From DIGJ01 sp036658435 (GTDB lineage Bacteria; Bacillota; Clostridia; Lachnospirales; Lachnospiraceae), in the NCBI GenBank assembly GCA_036658435.1, contig JAVXEO010000033.1, positions 1 to 25,007 of the forward strand: a stretch of DNA of 25,007 nt, read 5' to 3'. The position numbers and the translations under genes were made by a program. This document shows positions 8,990 through 17,047 of this stretch, piece by piece; position 1 is the stretch's first letter; each line of letters opens with the position of its first letter. The notes under the pieces were generated by a model. It did not search any database. It worked only from the letters and a program-made list of their open reading frames with translations, and was not told where the DNA came from.

Positions 8990-10141
8990 TTAATTCATTA
9001 CTCGTCCAATTTTAATCGGGGTACGATAATAAGCATTGGAAATTTTAATTCCGGTACGTTCGGTGCTTGCGTGAATAACTTGTCCGCCTCCAATGTACAT
9101 AGCTACGTGACTGACTCTTCCATTGCTTCCGTAAAAGAATAAATCACCAGGCTTTACATCTGAAGAATTAACACTGGTTGTATAAGAAGACTGCGCTCCC
9201 GATGTTCTAGGAATAGAATAGCCAAAATGTTCGTAAATACGCATAGTAAATCCGGAACAATCGGTACCATTGGTTAAACTTGTGCCACCCCATACATACG
9301 CATTTCCAAGGAACTGTTTTGCATATTCAACGATAGATGCCTGTGTAGAGGAAACGCCAGCTGCTTCATCTGCTTTTACTTCTTCTGCTGCAACGGCACG
9401 TTCTAGTTTAAAAGAAATCTCGACGAACTCTTTTGCAACAAAAGCCTTTTCATTGTCCATCTTAATGCAAACCCAGTTGTCTAAATCACTCTTCATACTA
9501 TCCAAATTAACACCTTCGGTAATATCAAACTCGTCATCTTTACGCTTTTCAATAAATTTATCAACATACGCTTCATCTAAATACTCTTTTGAAACGTCTA
9601 ATTCTTCACCTTCCGGTACTAAGTCATATACCTTAGCATCCAAAGATGGAAGAAAACGAACTTTTAAAGTTTCTGTTTTAATGGTAGCAACCTTAGTCGC
9701 TACTTGCTTTGCATACTTTTCTGCTTCTTCATCGGTAATTAAAAATTCGGCTTTTACCCACCCGGTTACTTTGCCGGAAACAATCTTTGCCCATCCATCT
9801 TTATTAATCTTATAAATATGACAGCCGGCATTCTTTGGTAATTTACCAAGAATTTTACGGTCTTCTCCCGGCCCTTTTCTTATATTCAAATAGTTGTCTA
9901 CTTTTGCGATACCTAAGCGGTCGTATACCAAATTTAATTTAAAATCTTTTTCTACAGGTGTTGTATCATCCTCTTGTGTGTCAGTTGTAGCATCTATCAC
10001 ATAAGAATTCAAATCCAAAGTAATACCTGCCAAGTCAAATTCTTTTAATATAATATCTGCATTCGAGGTTACAGAAGCAGATGAAATCAACGTAATTCCA
10101 ACAATTCCAACCATTACCGACTTTTTTAAAAAATGAATCAT
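8990..10141 (-). CDS. Secreted SH3-NlpC/P60 peptidoglycan endopeptidase
   Basis: A 383-residue exported cell wall hydrolase. A signal peptide covers about residues 1-28 (FLKKSVMVGIVGITLISSA core). Two bacterial SH3-like regions follow, about 76-134 (YLNIRKGPG...GWVKAEFL) and 153-243. The C-terminal NlpC/P60 domain (about 265-383) has catalytic C295 in GTDCSGF, H345 in SHVAMYIGGG and the third polar residue H357 in VIHAST. This family cuts the D-gamma-glutamyl-diamino acid bond of stem peptides. Between the SH3 parts and the catalytic domain there is an acidic, alanine-rich linker. It is a single-gene transcription unit: perfect promoter upstream, hairpin terminators on both sides. Its role in growth, separation or spore germination cannot be settled from sequence. 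Confidence 0.93.
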   Translation of the reverse strand: MIHFLKKSVMVGIVGITLISSASVTSNADIILKEFDLAGITLDLNSYVIDATTDTQEDDTTPVEKDFKLNLVYDRLGIAKVDNYLNIRKGPGEDRKILGKLPKNAGCHIYKINKDGWAKIVSGKVTGWVKAEFLITDEEAEKYAKQVATKVATIKTETLKVRFLPSLDAKVYDLVPEGEELDVSKEYLDEAYVDKFIEKRKDDEFDITEGVNLDSMKSDLDNWVCIKMDNEKAFVAKEFVEISFKLERAVAAEEVKADEAAGVSSTQASIVEYAKQFLGNAYVWGGTSLTNGTDCSGFTMRIYEHFGYSIPRTSGAQSSYTTSVNSSDVKPGDLFFYGSNGRVSHVAMYIGGGQVIHASTERTGIKISNAYYRTPIKIGRVMN

Positions 10142-10217
10142 AATAATCTCCTATTGCATAAAAATCATGCATCCTTTATCCAAATATATCGTTTTATATG
10201 TTCAAAGTTCTTCTTTT

Positions 10218-10247
10218 ATTTATTACGAATTTATTAAATTTATTACG
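10218..10247 (-). repeat. Three helically phased TAATAAAT repeats in the NlpC/P60 leader
   Basis: On the minus strand TAATAAAT occurs three times (plus-strand starts 10218, 10229 and 10238), spaced 11 and 9 bases. The outer two extend to CGTAATAAAT and lie 20 bases apart. They sit just downstream of the predicted transcription start, so they could bind a regulator or merely reflect AT-rich DNA. Confidence 0.45.
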
Positions 10248-10252
10248 TCTTT

Positions 10253-10281
10253 ATTATAACAACCTCTTTAAACTTTGTCAA
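10253..10281 (-). promoter_or_regulatory. Perfect consensus sigma-A promoter of the NlpC/P60 gene
   Basis: On the minus strand TTGACA (10276-10281) and TATAAT (10253-10258) are separated by 17 bases (10259-10275), matching consensus at all 12 positions. The predicted start near 10246 leaves a leader of about 105 bases before the ATG at 10141, ending in an AGGAGA binding site. Confidence 0.88.
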
Positions 10282-10307
10282 CTATAAGTCAAATATATTA
10301 CAAGTAC

Positions 10308-10360
10308 AAAAAATATCTCCCCTTAGAACCTATCATTTCCATGAAAGGCAGGGGAGATTT
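10308..10360 (-). terminator. Intrinsic terminator of spoIVA
   Basis: Outer arms at 10315-10322 and 10351-10358 (ATCTCCCC on the minus strand with its complement) enclose an inner imperfect hairpin with a GGAA loop. On the minus strand the structure ends in a run of six Ts (10308-10313). It begins about 10 bases after the spoIVA stop codon and separates spoIVA from the NlpC/P60 promoter. Confidence 0.85.
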
Positions 10361-10370
10361 TTAGTTTTAA

Positions 10371-11864
10371 TCAGATAATAATACAAACCAATCCACCATT
10401 GCTGTCATTGATTACTTTTTGAATGGTTTCTTGAAGTTTAAGCTGGCTTTCTTCCGTTAACTTATTTACTTTTGCCTTAATTCCATCGTCTACAAGCTGC
10501 TTGATTGATTTTCCAAATATATTTGTATCCCAAAGTCCATCTACATTTTCAGCAGCATTTTGGTTAATATAACGGATTAAATCCTGTGCCTGTTCTTCAC
10601 TACCCACAATAGGAGCAATTTCTGTTTCAATATTTGCTTTTATCATATGTATGGATGGAGCATTTGCTTTTATTTTTACACCATATTTATTTCCATGCTT
10701 TACCACTTCCGGAGAATCAATGGTAATATCTTCATAAGAAGGAATTACAATTCCATACCCCTTATACTGCACCTGATTACTGGCTTCTGACAATAAGTTA
10801 TACTGGGTTCTTTTTTCAGATAATTCCTTTAAAATCTGAATCAGAGCTTCCTCATCCTGAATTGGCATACCCACGAGATCACTTAAAATGTCATAATAAT
10901 ACTGATTATCAAATTCCACCTGAATATCCACTTCTCCATTTTCCAAATGAAGAGAATCTAATTTTATCTCATGAATGTAAGGACTGGAAGCCGTCAAATT
11001 ATTTTTATTAACCTGACTAATAATCCATAAATTATCTACTATATTTTTAATATTTTCAATACAGTCTTTTTTTAACCAATGGTCATTGCTTAGCATCTCT
11101 ACCCATTTTGGTAATTGAAAATTAACTTGTGTGATTGGAAAAGAATTAAGAAGCTCCGACATGATACTATGAATGTCGGATATCTTTAATTGCTTACAAT
11201 TTACCGGTAATACACAAGCATCATATTCCTTCCGCATCTGTTCTGAAAGATTTAAGGTTTCTTCTGAAAATGGGTGGCTTGTATTAAGAACTACAATAAA
11301 CGGTTTTTTTAATTTTTTTAATTCTTGTATGGTTTTTAACTCCGGAGGAATATAATTTTCACGCTCCAGTTCTCCAAAACTTCCATCCGTAGTAATTACA
11401 ATTCCTACGGTGGAATGGTCGTTAATTACTTTTTTTGTTCCAATTTCAGCAGCCTGTGTAAATGGAATTTCTTCAGGAAACCACGGTGTCTTTACCATGC
11501 GCTCCTGTTCATTTTCAATATGACCGCTGGCTCCTTCTACCATAAATCCCACACAGTCAATTAACCGAACCTTAGCGCTGCTGTCTTCGCCAAAGGATAC
11601 CAGTGCTGCTTCTTTTGGAATAAACTTAGGCTCCGTTGTCATGATAGTTTTTCCCTGAGAGGATTGTGGTAGTTCATCAATAGTACGTTCCTTGCTATGT
11701 ATATCTTCCATACCGGGAATTACCAATAATTCCATAAAATTTTTAATAAAGGTGGATTTGCCGGTTCGTACAGGTCCAACAACCCCAATATAGATTTCAC
11801 CATTGGTTCTAGCCTGAATGTCCTTATATACATTAAATGTGTTTGATGTATTAAAATTGTCCAT
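10371..11864 (-). CDS. spoIVA: Stage IV sporulation protein A, spore coat basement ATPase
   Basis: SpoIVA is a cytoskeletal ATPase of the mother cell that polymerises on the forespore surface, anchored by SpoVM, and supports coat and cortex assembly. The 497 residues match the usual length (about 492). The N-terminus KDIQARTNGEIYIGVVG is typical, with Walker A GPVRTGKST at 30-38 and a DCVGFMVEGASGH segment corresponding to the switch region. The protein ends in the hydrophobic CIII tail seen in the family. A sigma-E-type promoter precedes it, and a hairpin terminator follows, so it can be expressed alone although it sits at the end of the der-plsY-gpsA block. The presence of this gene marks the organism as an endospore former. 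Confidence 0.98.
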   Translation of the reverse strand: MDNFNTSNTFNVYKDIQARTNGEIYIGVVGPVRTGKSTFIKNFMELLVIPGMEDIHSKERTIDELPQSSQGKTIMTTEPKFIPKEAALVSFGEDSSAKVRLIDCVGFMVEGASGHIENEQERMVKTPWFPEEIPFTQAAEIGTKKVINDHSTVGIVITTDGSFGELERENYIPPELKTIQELKKLKKPFIVVLNTSHPFSEETLNLSEQMRKEYDACVLPVNCKQLKISDIHSIMSELLNSFPITQVNFQLPKWVEMLSNDHWLKKDCIENIKNIVDNLWIISQVNKNNLTASSPYIHEIKLDSLHLENGEVDIQVEFDNQYYYDILSDLVGMPIQDEEALIQILKELSEKRTQYNLLSEASNQVQYKGYGIVIPSYEDITIDSPEVVKHGNKYGVKIKANAPSIHMIKANIETEIAPIVGSEEQAQDLIRYINQNAAENVDGLWDTNIFGKSIKQLVDDGIKAKVNKLTEESQLKLQETIQKVINDSNGGLVCIII

Positions 11865-11879
11865 AAAAATACCCCTTTC

Positions 11880-11904
11880 TACTTTATTACAAGCTAATAA
11901 AGTA
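11880..11904 (-). promoter_or_regulatory. 10-bp palindrome over the spoIVA start site, operator candidate
   Basis: The arms TACTTTATTA (11880-11889 on the plus strand) and TAATAAAGTA (11895-11904) are perfectly complementary around a 5-base spacer. The right arm overlaps the -10 box and the centre coincides with the predicted transcription start. There is no U run after it in either useful direction, so it is not a typical terminator for the upstream gene. Confidence 0.5.
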
Positions 11905-11929
11905 TATGAAAGGGGGAAACATATTATTC
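11901..11929 (-). promoter_or_regulatory. Sigma-E-type promoter of spoIVA
   Basis: On the minus strand GAATAAT (11923-11929) lies 14 bases before CATATACT (11901-11908). The Bacillus sigma-E consensus is KMATAWW-N14-CATACAHT, so the -35 matches fully and the -10 at 7 of 8 positions. The -35 overlaps the stop codon of the preceding gene. spoIVA is a known sigma-E target in Bacillus. Confidence 0.75.
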
Positions 11930-12637
11930 TTTTTTTGGGGAAATTGGAGCATCTTCTTCGTAAAGTTTTCTGCCTATATCCTCCGTACCCTCTGATTCGT
12001 TGGTTTCTCTGTTTTCATTACTTTCCTGTTTGGAATCTTCCTCCATAGAATCTTCTTTTTTTCTTTCTTTTCTGTAACTCCGAATTTTTAAGAAAAGATA
12101 AAAATTACTGATTAAACTGACAAAACCATCTAAAATCAGAACTCGATAGGTAAATAAATTCACAGTGTTTGGATTTTTAAATGGATTTATAATGATGATA
12201 ACGGAACAAATCATAAATGCAAAAGAAATTCCAAGCATAACAAACCATGGTTTGTCTTTTAAATTCTTAAGATCCAAAGCATTTTGAAATTTAATCACAG
12301 AGGTCATCAGTAATGCAATTCCAATACACAATAAAAAACTCTCGGCTACCTGTGTTATTTTTACCAAGGCACACATGCCTAAAATAACACAAAATACCCC
12401 CATTGAAAAACCATATTCATTTATATTTTTGTAAGCATCGGTAAGAAAATATCGAACAATTGCTATAATTCCAAAAATAACTAAAACAGCACATAACAAA
12501 TAACAAAATGTTGTAATTTGAATCTGTGGAACAAATAAAAGTAAAGCACCTAATAAAATATAAATCAAGGCAATGGATATTACAAAGTGCGTTGCCAGCT
12601 TTTCACCATTTGTATCCTTCTTTTCTTCTTTTTTCAT
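11924..12637 (-). CDS. DUF308/HdeD-like multi-pass membrane protein
   Basis: A 237-residue protein of unknown function. A short lysine/glutamate-rich N-terminus is followed by about six hydrophobic segments (for example HFVISIALIYILLGALLLFV and FVMLGISFAFMICSVIIII), arranged in pairs as in DUF308/HdeD proteins. The last 50 residues are very acidic and hydrophilic (EEDSKQESNENRE), probably cytosolic. A longer frame begins at a GTG at 12649, but GAGGG lies 6 bases before the ATG at 12637, which I take as the start. It follows gpsA by 27 bases with no terminator, and its stop codon overlaps the spoIVA promoter. In Bacillus subtilis small genes (yphE, yphF) occupy this same position between gpsA and spoIVA. 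I infer a possible sporulation or envelope role from place only. Confidence 0.75.
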   Translation of the reverse strand: MKKEEKKDTNGEKLATHFVISIALIYILLGALLLFVPQIQITTFCYLLCAVLVIFGIIAIVRYFLTDAYKNINEYGFSMGVFCVILGMCALVKITQVAESFLLCIGIALLMTSVIKFQNALDLKNLKDKPWFVMLGISFAFMICSVIIIINPFKNPNTVNLFTYRVLILDGFVSLISNFYLFLKIRSYRKERKKEDSMEEDSKQESNENRETNESEGTEDIGRKLYEEDAPISPKKE

Positions 12638-12664
12638 AATGACCCTCACTTTTCAGTCCCTCTT

Positions 12665-13672
12665 TTACCAGGATAAATCGGAATATTCGCTTTTTTTATC
12701 TCTTGTAAATAAATCATTCAAAGCTTCCTTTGCCGATTTGTCATTAAAAAGCACTTGATTTACTTCTTCTACAATTGGCATGGAAACATTAAACTTTTGA
12801 GCCAGCAGCAATGCGGCTTTTGCAGAATAAACTCCTTCTACAACCTGCTTTACTTCTTCCATGGCTTCTTTTGCTGTATACCCTTTTCCCATAAGATAAC
12901 CGGCATTTCGGTTCCGGCTGTGCTTGCTTGTACAAGTTACAATTAAATCTCCAATACCGGAAAGACCGCCAAAGGTTTCCATTCTTCCACCCATAGCCAT
13001 ACCAAGACGACTCATTTCTGCAATTCCACGAGTTATAAGCGCTGCCTTGGTATTGTCACCTAGTTCTAAACCATCGATCGCTCCTGCAGCCAAGGCAATT
13101 ACATTTTTTAAAGAACTGCCAAGTTCAATCCCGATCATATCCGGGCTAGTATAAACACGGAAAAAATCATTCATAAATATTTCCTGAATAAAAGCAGCCG
13201 TTTTCTTAGTTTTTGCACCTACAACTACCGTTGTGGGAATTCCCTTGCTGACCTCTTCCGCATGACTTGGCCCCGACAAAACCGCAATATCTGCATTTGT
13301 GATTTCCTGCTCTAAGAGTTCGGACAAGGTCATAAGTGTGGTTTCTTCGATTCCTTTTGCAACATTTACAATAATCTGTCTATCCTGAATAAAGGAAGCA
13401 GCCTTTCTTGCGGTATCTCTAACATAGGGGGACGCAACTGCAAATACAAGTAAATCCTTAGCATGACAGCAAGTACCTAAATCTTCCTGAATCAAAATAT
13501 TTTCAGGAAGAAGAACCCCGGGAAGGCGGTCTTTGTGTTCACGGTGCAGTTTCAACATATCAATTTCCGATTTTACTGCTGACCAGAGCTCTACCTGATG
13601 CCCATTTTTGGCAAGTACGATGGATAATGCAGTTCCCCAGCTTCCAGCTCCTAAAATTCCTATTTTACTCAT
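12665..13672 (-). CDS. gpsA: NAD(P)-dependent glycerol-3-phosphate dehydrogenase
   Basis: Reduces dihydroxyacetone phosphate to sn-glycerol 3-phosphate, the backbone for phospholipids. The 335-residue protein shows the Rossmann motif GILGAGSWGTAL at the N-terminus, then VNVAKGIE, LSGPSHAEE and the catalytic-region ELGSSLKNVIALAAG with the conserved lysine, followed by NTKAALITRGIAEM. Its start overlaps the plsY stop by 8 bases, and its ribosome binding region (GGGGTG) is inside plsY, so the two are translationally coupled. Product and next enzyme are adjacent: GpsA makes the acceptor that PlsY acylates. Confidence 0.98.
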   Translation of the reverse strand: MSKIGILGAGSWGTALSIVLAKNGHQVELWSAVKSEIDMLKLHREHKDRLPGVLLPENILIQEDLGTCCHAKDLLVFAVASPYVRDTARKAASFIQDRQIIVNVAKGIEETTLMTLSELLEQEITNADIAVLSGPSHAEEVSKGIPTTVVVGAKTKKTAAFIQEIFMNDFFRVYTSPDMIGIELGSSLKNVIALAAGAIDGLELGDNTKAALITRGIAEMSRLGMAMGGRMETFGGLSGIGDLIVTCTSKHSRNRNAGYLMGKGYTAKEAMEEVKQVVEGVYSAKAALLLAQKFNVSMPIVEEVNQVLFNDKSAKEALNDLFTRDKKSEYSDLSW

Positions 13673-14291
13673 CTTTCACCCCTATTTTCCTTTCTGTACC
13701 TAAAAGTAATCTTTTAATGTTCGGTATGTGACGAACGTAAGCAAAGGCCGTATACATTAGCGTAATTCCTAATATATGTAGAAAATTGGCATGCCCGCTA
13801 TAAAAAATCAGGGTATTAACCGGCAGCATCCATGCTACCATTAAAGAACCTAGGGATACATAACGGGTAAGCGCTACAATTAGAATAAACAAAATAAGTC
13901 CAATTAAGGTAACTCTCCAATCCGCAAAGGATAAAATTACTCCTGAAGTAACAACGATTCCTTTTCCACCTTTAAATTTCAGCCAAAGGGGATAATTATG
14001 CCCTACAACAGCGCCTAGTCCTAAGTAAAGAGCATAAACCTCCCAACAAGGTTGTATATTTGAAAATACAAATCGGATAATTAGGAAAGGAATGATAACT
14101 TTTAAGGCATCCCCAGCAAAAGTAAGGAGTCCGCCTTTTACACCCAAAGTCCGTAAAGCATTGGTTGCACCTGGATTTCCACTTCCATGTTGTCTTAAAT
14201 CCTGCTTATAAAATTTTCCAACAATATAGCCAAAGGAAACACTTCCACATAAATAACCGATAAGCAGGCACAAAAGAATCTGTCCTATCAT
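13665..14291 (-). CDS. plsY: Acyl-phosphate:glycerol-3-phosphate acyltransferase
   Basis: Integral membrane enzyme that transfers an acyl group from acyl phosphate to glycerol 3-phosphate, the first step of phospholipid synthesis in most Gram-positives. The 208 residues contain about five transmembrane segments and the PlsY motifs GSGNPGATN (36-44) and the glycine-rich KGGKGIVVTSG loop. The ATG at 14291 is preceded by AAAGGAG in the 3' end of der, and only one base separates it from the der stop codon. The 3' end overlaps gpsA. Length and motifs are intact. Confidence 0.98.
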   Translation of the reverse strand: MIGQILLCLLIGYLCGSVSFGYIVGKFYKQDLRQHGSGNPGATNALRTLGVKGGLLTFAGDALKVIIPFLIIRFVFSNIQPCWEVYALYLGLGAVVGHNYPLWLKFKGGKGIVVTSGVILSFADWRVTLIGLILFILIVALTRYVSLGSLMVAWMLPVNTLIFYSGHANFLHILGITLMYTAFAYVRHIPNIKRLLLGTERKIGVKDE

Positions 14292-14292
14292 G

Positions 14293-15623
14293 TTACTTCT
14301 CCTTTCGTTCTCGAATTAAAAATTTAAGTGAAGTACCCGTAAATCCAAAAGCATCACGGATACGATTTTCTAAATATCTTGTATATGAAAAATGCATCAA
14401 TTCTTTATCATTTACAAAAATTACAAAAGTTGGTGGTTTTATTGCCACCTGGGTTGCATAAAAGATTTTAAGCCGTCTTCCCTTATCGGACGGTGNNNNN
14501 NNNNNTGCTGCATGGCGGTGGCTTCTGTAATAATTTCATTTAATACACCGGTAGATACTCGTAAATTCTGAAACTGTATAATGGTTTCAATATTTTCATA
14601 AATCTTATGAATTCTCTGACCGGTCAAAGCAGAAATAAACAGAATCTGTGCATAGGACATAAATGCTAAGGTATCTCTTATTTGTGTCGTATAAGTATAA
14701 ATGGTTTTGTCATCTTTTTCAATTAAATCCCACTTATTTACGCATATAATAATTCCTTTTCCACGTTCATGAGCAATTCCTGCAATCTTTGCATCCTGAT
14801 CGGTAATGCCTTCTTGGGCATCAATAACAATCATAACCATGTCCGCACGTTCTACAGCAGCAACCGCACGAATAATACTATATCGTTCTAAGTCCTCTTT
14901 TATTTTGCTTTTTTTTCGAATTCCCGCCGTATCAATAAATACATACTCTTTTCCATTATATTTTACTTCCGTATCAATAGCATCTCGGGTTGTTCCGGCA
15001 ATTTCAGAAACAATCACTCTATTTTCCCCAACTAATTTGTTAATGATAGAAGATTTTCCTGCGTTTGGCTTTCCTACAATGGCAATCTTTGGACGTTCAT
15101 CCTCTTCTTCCTGGGTATTTCCTGTGGTGAAATGCTTAATTACTTCATCCAGTAAGTCACCTATTCCAAGCTGGGAAGCTGCCGAAACCGGAATGGGTTC
15201 TCCTATGCCAAGATTATAAAACTCATATACATCGGGCATAAACTTATCAAAATTATCCACTTTATTTACAGTAAGAACTACTGGTTTTTTGGACTTTCGA
15301 AGCATATCTGCCACTTTAAAATCAGAGTCGAGAAGACCCTGGCGGACATCCACAATAAAAAGAATGACATCTGCAGTATCAATAGCAATCTCTGCCTGTT
15401 CTCTCATACGAGAGAGCATAATATCCTTGGTTTCCATTTCGATACCACCGGTATCAATCATAGTAAATTGTTTATCCAGCCAGGTAACCTCTGCATAAAT
15501 ACGGTCTCTTGTAACTCCGGGGAAATCCTGAACAATGGAAATCTTTTCTCCCGCTAACACATTAAACAATGTAGATTTTCCAACATTAGGTCTTCCTACA
15601 ATTGCAACAATTGGTTTACTCAT
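14293..15623 (-). CDS. der: Ribosome biogenesis GTPase Der (EngA), interrupted by an N gap
   Basis: Double-domain GTPase needed for 50S subunit maturation. GTPase 1 has GRPNVGKST (10-18), the DTGG switch and NKVD. GTPase 2 has GKPNAGKSS, DTAG and NKWD. The C-terminal KH-like domain resumes after ten Ns (14496-14505) with KGRRLKIFYATQV and ends LKFLIRERKEK at a TAA at 14293-14295. A naive frame through the Ns stops early near 14439, because ten bases shift the frame by one. The upstream part ends ...ATAMQ plus CA, the downstream part begins with CA then PSDKG; a 2-base gap would restore the usual family sequence AMQQPPSDKG and give 440 residues, close to the 436 of Bacillus. So the gene is very probably intact. 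The start is 4 bases after DUF512, with AAGGAG overlapping that stop region. Confidence 0.95.
14496..14505. other. Assembly gap (10 Ns) inside der
   Basis: Ten consecutive Ns, a standard scaffolding spacer. The flanking der frames are compatible only with a true gap of 2 bases plus a multiple of 3; family alignment suggests 2 bases. Confidence 0.97.
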
Positions 15624-15627
15624 AAAA

Positions 15628-16947
15628 TTACTCCTTATCTAAAATCGTGTCTACCAGTGATTTGCCATCGGAACCGGCAATCTGTATTCGAATGTTAAGT
15701 TCCCGTTCTATATCACTAACGGTTATATCATCTAAAAGGACTTTTTCCCCACTCCTAAGAAGGACATCGGGTAAAATTAAAAATTCTCCAAGCTCTTTTC
15801 CTTTTAGCTGCTTTATAATATCCTGTCCGGTTAATAACCCCGCAACGGTAATATCCCTGCCAAAAAAGTCATTACTTATAGTATAAACGTTTCCCTTTAA
15901 ATTTGGAAACCTTTCTTTCATTTTTTCTAAAATTTCATTCAGTATGGGGGCTGCCAGTACTCCCGTTGCCATAGAAAATGGTTTTTGCTTTACTATATGA
16001 AAACTTTCGGTATTTAAGTAGTTAAAAACCTCATCTTTTAAGGAACGAATCATTCCTACACCATTTTCAATTTGTCCATAACCTTCATAATATTCTTCTT
16101 CTGGAATTGGCATTTTTGCTGTTAAATACCACTCATCACTTGCATAAACAAAACGGGTTCCATATTTTTCAAGAAAAATTTGCTGCCAGCCGTGAATTTG
16201 TTTTAATACATATGCTGCTTCCTGTTGGTTGAACTTTTCAAGGGGGACTAATTTCTCACGGTATTTGGTAAGCCCTACCGGTACTACAGACAAGCTTTGC
16301 ATAGGTGGGTACATAGCTCCAAGCTCCTTAATACTGCGGTCTAGTTCTTCCTTATCATTGTAGCCTTTACATAAAACAATTTGGCTATTCATTTCAATAT
16401 TTTCTTCATAAAGTTTTTTTAACTTTTTCAGGGAATCTCCTGCAAAACGATTATGAAGCATTTTACAGCGAAGCTCCGGGTTCATTGTTTGTACGGAAAT
16501 ATTAATAGGAGCCAGTTTATAATGAATGATTCTTTCTAAATCCGAATCCTTCATATTGGTAAGGGTAATATAGTTTCCCTGTAAAAAAGACAATCTTGCA
16601 TCATCATCTTTAAAATATAAGGTTTCCCGCATATTGGGCGGCATCTGGTCAATAAAGCAAAACATACATTGATTGGTACAAGATTTGTAGTCATCCATTA
16701 ATCCTTGCTCAAATTCCAAACCAAGATCTTCTTCATAATCTTTTTCAATTTCCAGTTCCCATTCTTCCCCGTTGGCTTTTTCAATGATAACCTCAAGATA
16801 ATCATCATTTATAGCATAATGATAATCAAACACATCCTGAATTTTTGTATGATTTACCGATATGAGGAAATCACCTGCTTCAATTTCCATTTCTTCCCCG
16901 ATACTTCCGGAAAGAACTTTTACAATTTTATGGCCTTTTTTCTTCAT
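15628..16947 (-). CDS. DUF512 radical SAM protein with PDZ-like N-terminus
   Basis: A 439-residue putative Fe-S oxidoreductase. Residues 1-70 resemble a PDZ-like domain (SGSIGEEMEIEAGDFLISVN). A radical SAM-type cluster motif C90-x3-C94-x2-C97 lies in SCTNQCMFCFIDQMP. The LHNRFAGD segment and the C-terminal half (about 230-435), with SVVPVGLTKYR and VATG/NDFFG-like stretches, fit DUF512. The family is widespread in clostridia and often sits beside der; its reaction is not known. Here the stop codon is 4 bases from the der start, and the ribosome binding site of der is in its last codons, so the two are co-expressed. AAGGA lies 7 bases before the ATG, below a stable hairpin. Confidence 0.93.
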   Translation of the reverse strand: MKKKGHKIVKVLSGSIGEEMEIEAGDFLISVNHTKIQDVFDYHYAINDDYLEVIIEKANGEEWELEIEKDYEEDLGLEFEQGLMDDYKSCTNQCMFCFIDQMPPNMRETLYFKDDDARLSFLQGNYITLTNMKDSDLERIIHYKLAPINISVQTMNPELRCKMLHNRFAGDSLKKLKKLYEENIEMNSQIVLCKGYNDKEELDRSIKELGAMYPPMQSLSVVPVGLTKYREKLVPLEKFNQQEAAYVLKQIHGWQQIFLEKYGTRFVYASDEWYLTAKMPIPEEEYYEGYGQIENGVGMIRSLKDEVFNYLNTESFHIVKQKPFSMATGVLAAPILNEILEKMKERFPNLKGNVYTISNDFFGRDITVAGLLTGQDIIKQLKGKELGEFLILPDVLLRSGEKVLLDDITVSDIERELNIRIQIAGSDGKSLVDTILDKE

Positions 16948-16966
16948 AAAAACATCCTTTTAGTAG

Positions 16967-16997
16967 GAAAAGCCGTCCAAGGAAACGACGACTTTTC
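16967..16997 (-). other. Hairpin in the DUF512 leader (attenuator or weak terminator)
   Basis: On the minus strand GAAAAGTCGTC pairs with GACGGCTTTTC, 11 bp with one G-U wobble and a 9-base loop. It ends seven bases before the ribosome binding site of DUF512. The stem carries a TTTT at its 3' edge but no free U run follows, so it may end transcripts of the lipoprotein gene only in part. Confidence 0.5.
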
Positions 16998-17018
16998 ATA
17001 TCATAACTTTTCATATGG

Positions 17019-17047
17019 TATTTATTTTTTTTCTGTTGCATTATCAA
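17019..17047 (-). promoter_or_regulatory. Possible promoter for DUF512-der-plsY-gpsA
   Basis: On the minus strand TTGATA (17042-17047) and TAAATA (17019-17024) are separated by 17 bases, within the last codons and stop of the lipoprotein gene. The -35 matches 5 of 6 and the -10 4 of 6. In this AT-rich setting it could be chance. Confidence 0.35.

Noticed and set aside
9270..9815. 181-codon open frame on the plus strand, with other long plus-strand frames such as 21208-21759 and 2748-3110
   Set aside because: Each lies opposite a well-supported minus-strand gene, has no ribosome binding site or recognisable motif, and reads as low-complexity mirror sequence.
10142..10246. A c-di-AMP (ydaO-type) riboswitch in the leader of the NlpC/P60 gene
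   Set aside because: Such genes often carry one, but this leader is only about 105 bases, very AT-rich, and shows no GC-containing paired elements.
14439..14495. Truncated or frameshifted der
   Set aside because: The early stop arises from reading through ten Ns with the wrong frame; the true C-terminus continues to 14293 with good family sequence.
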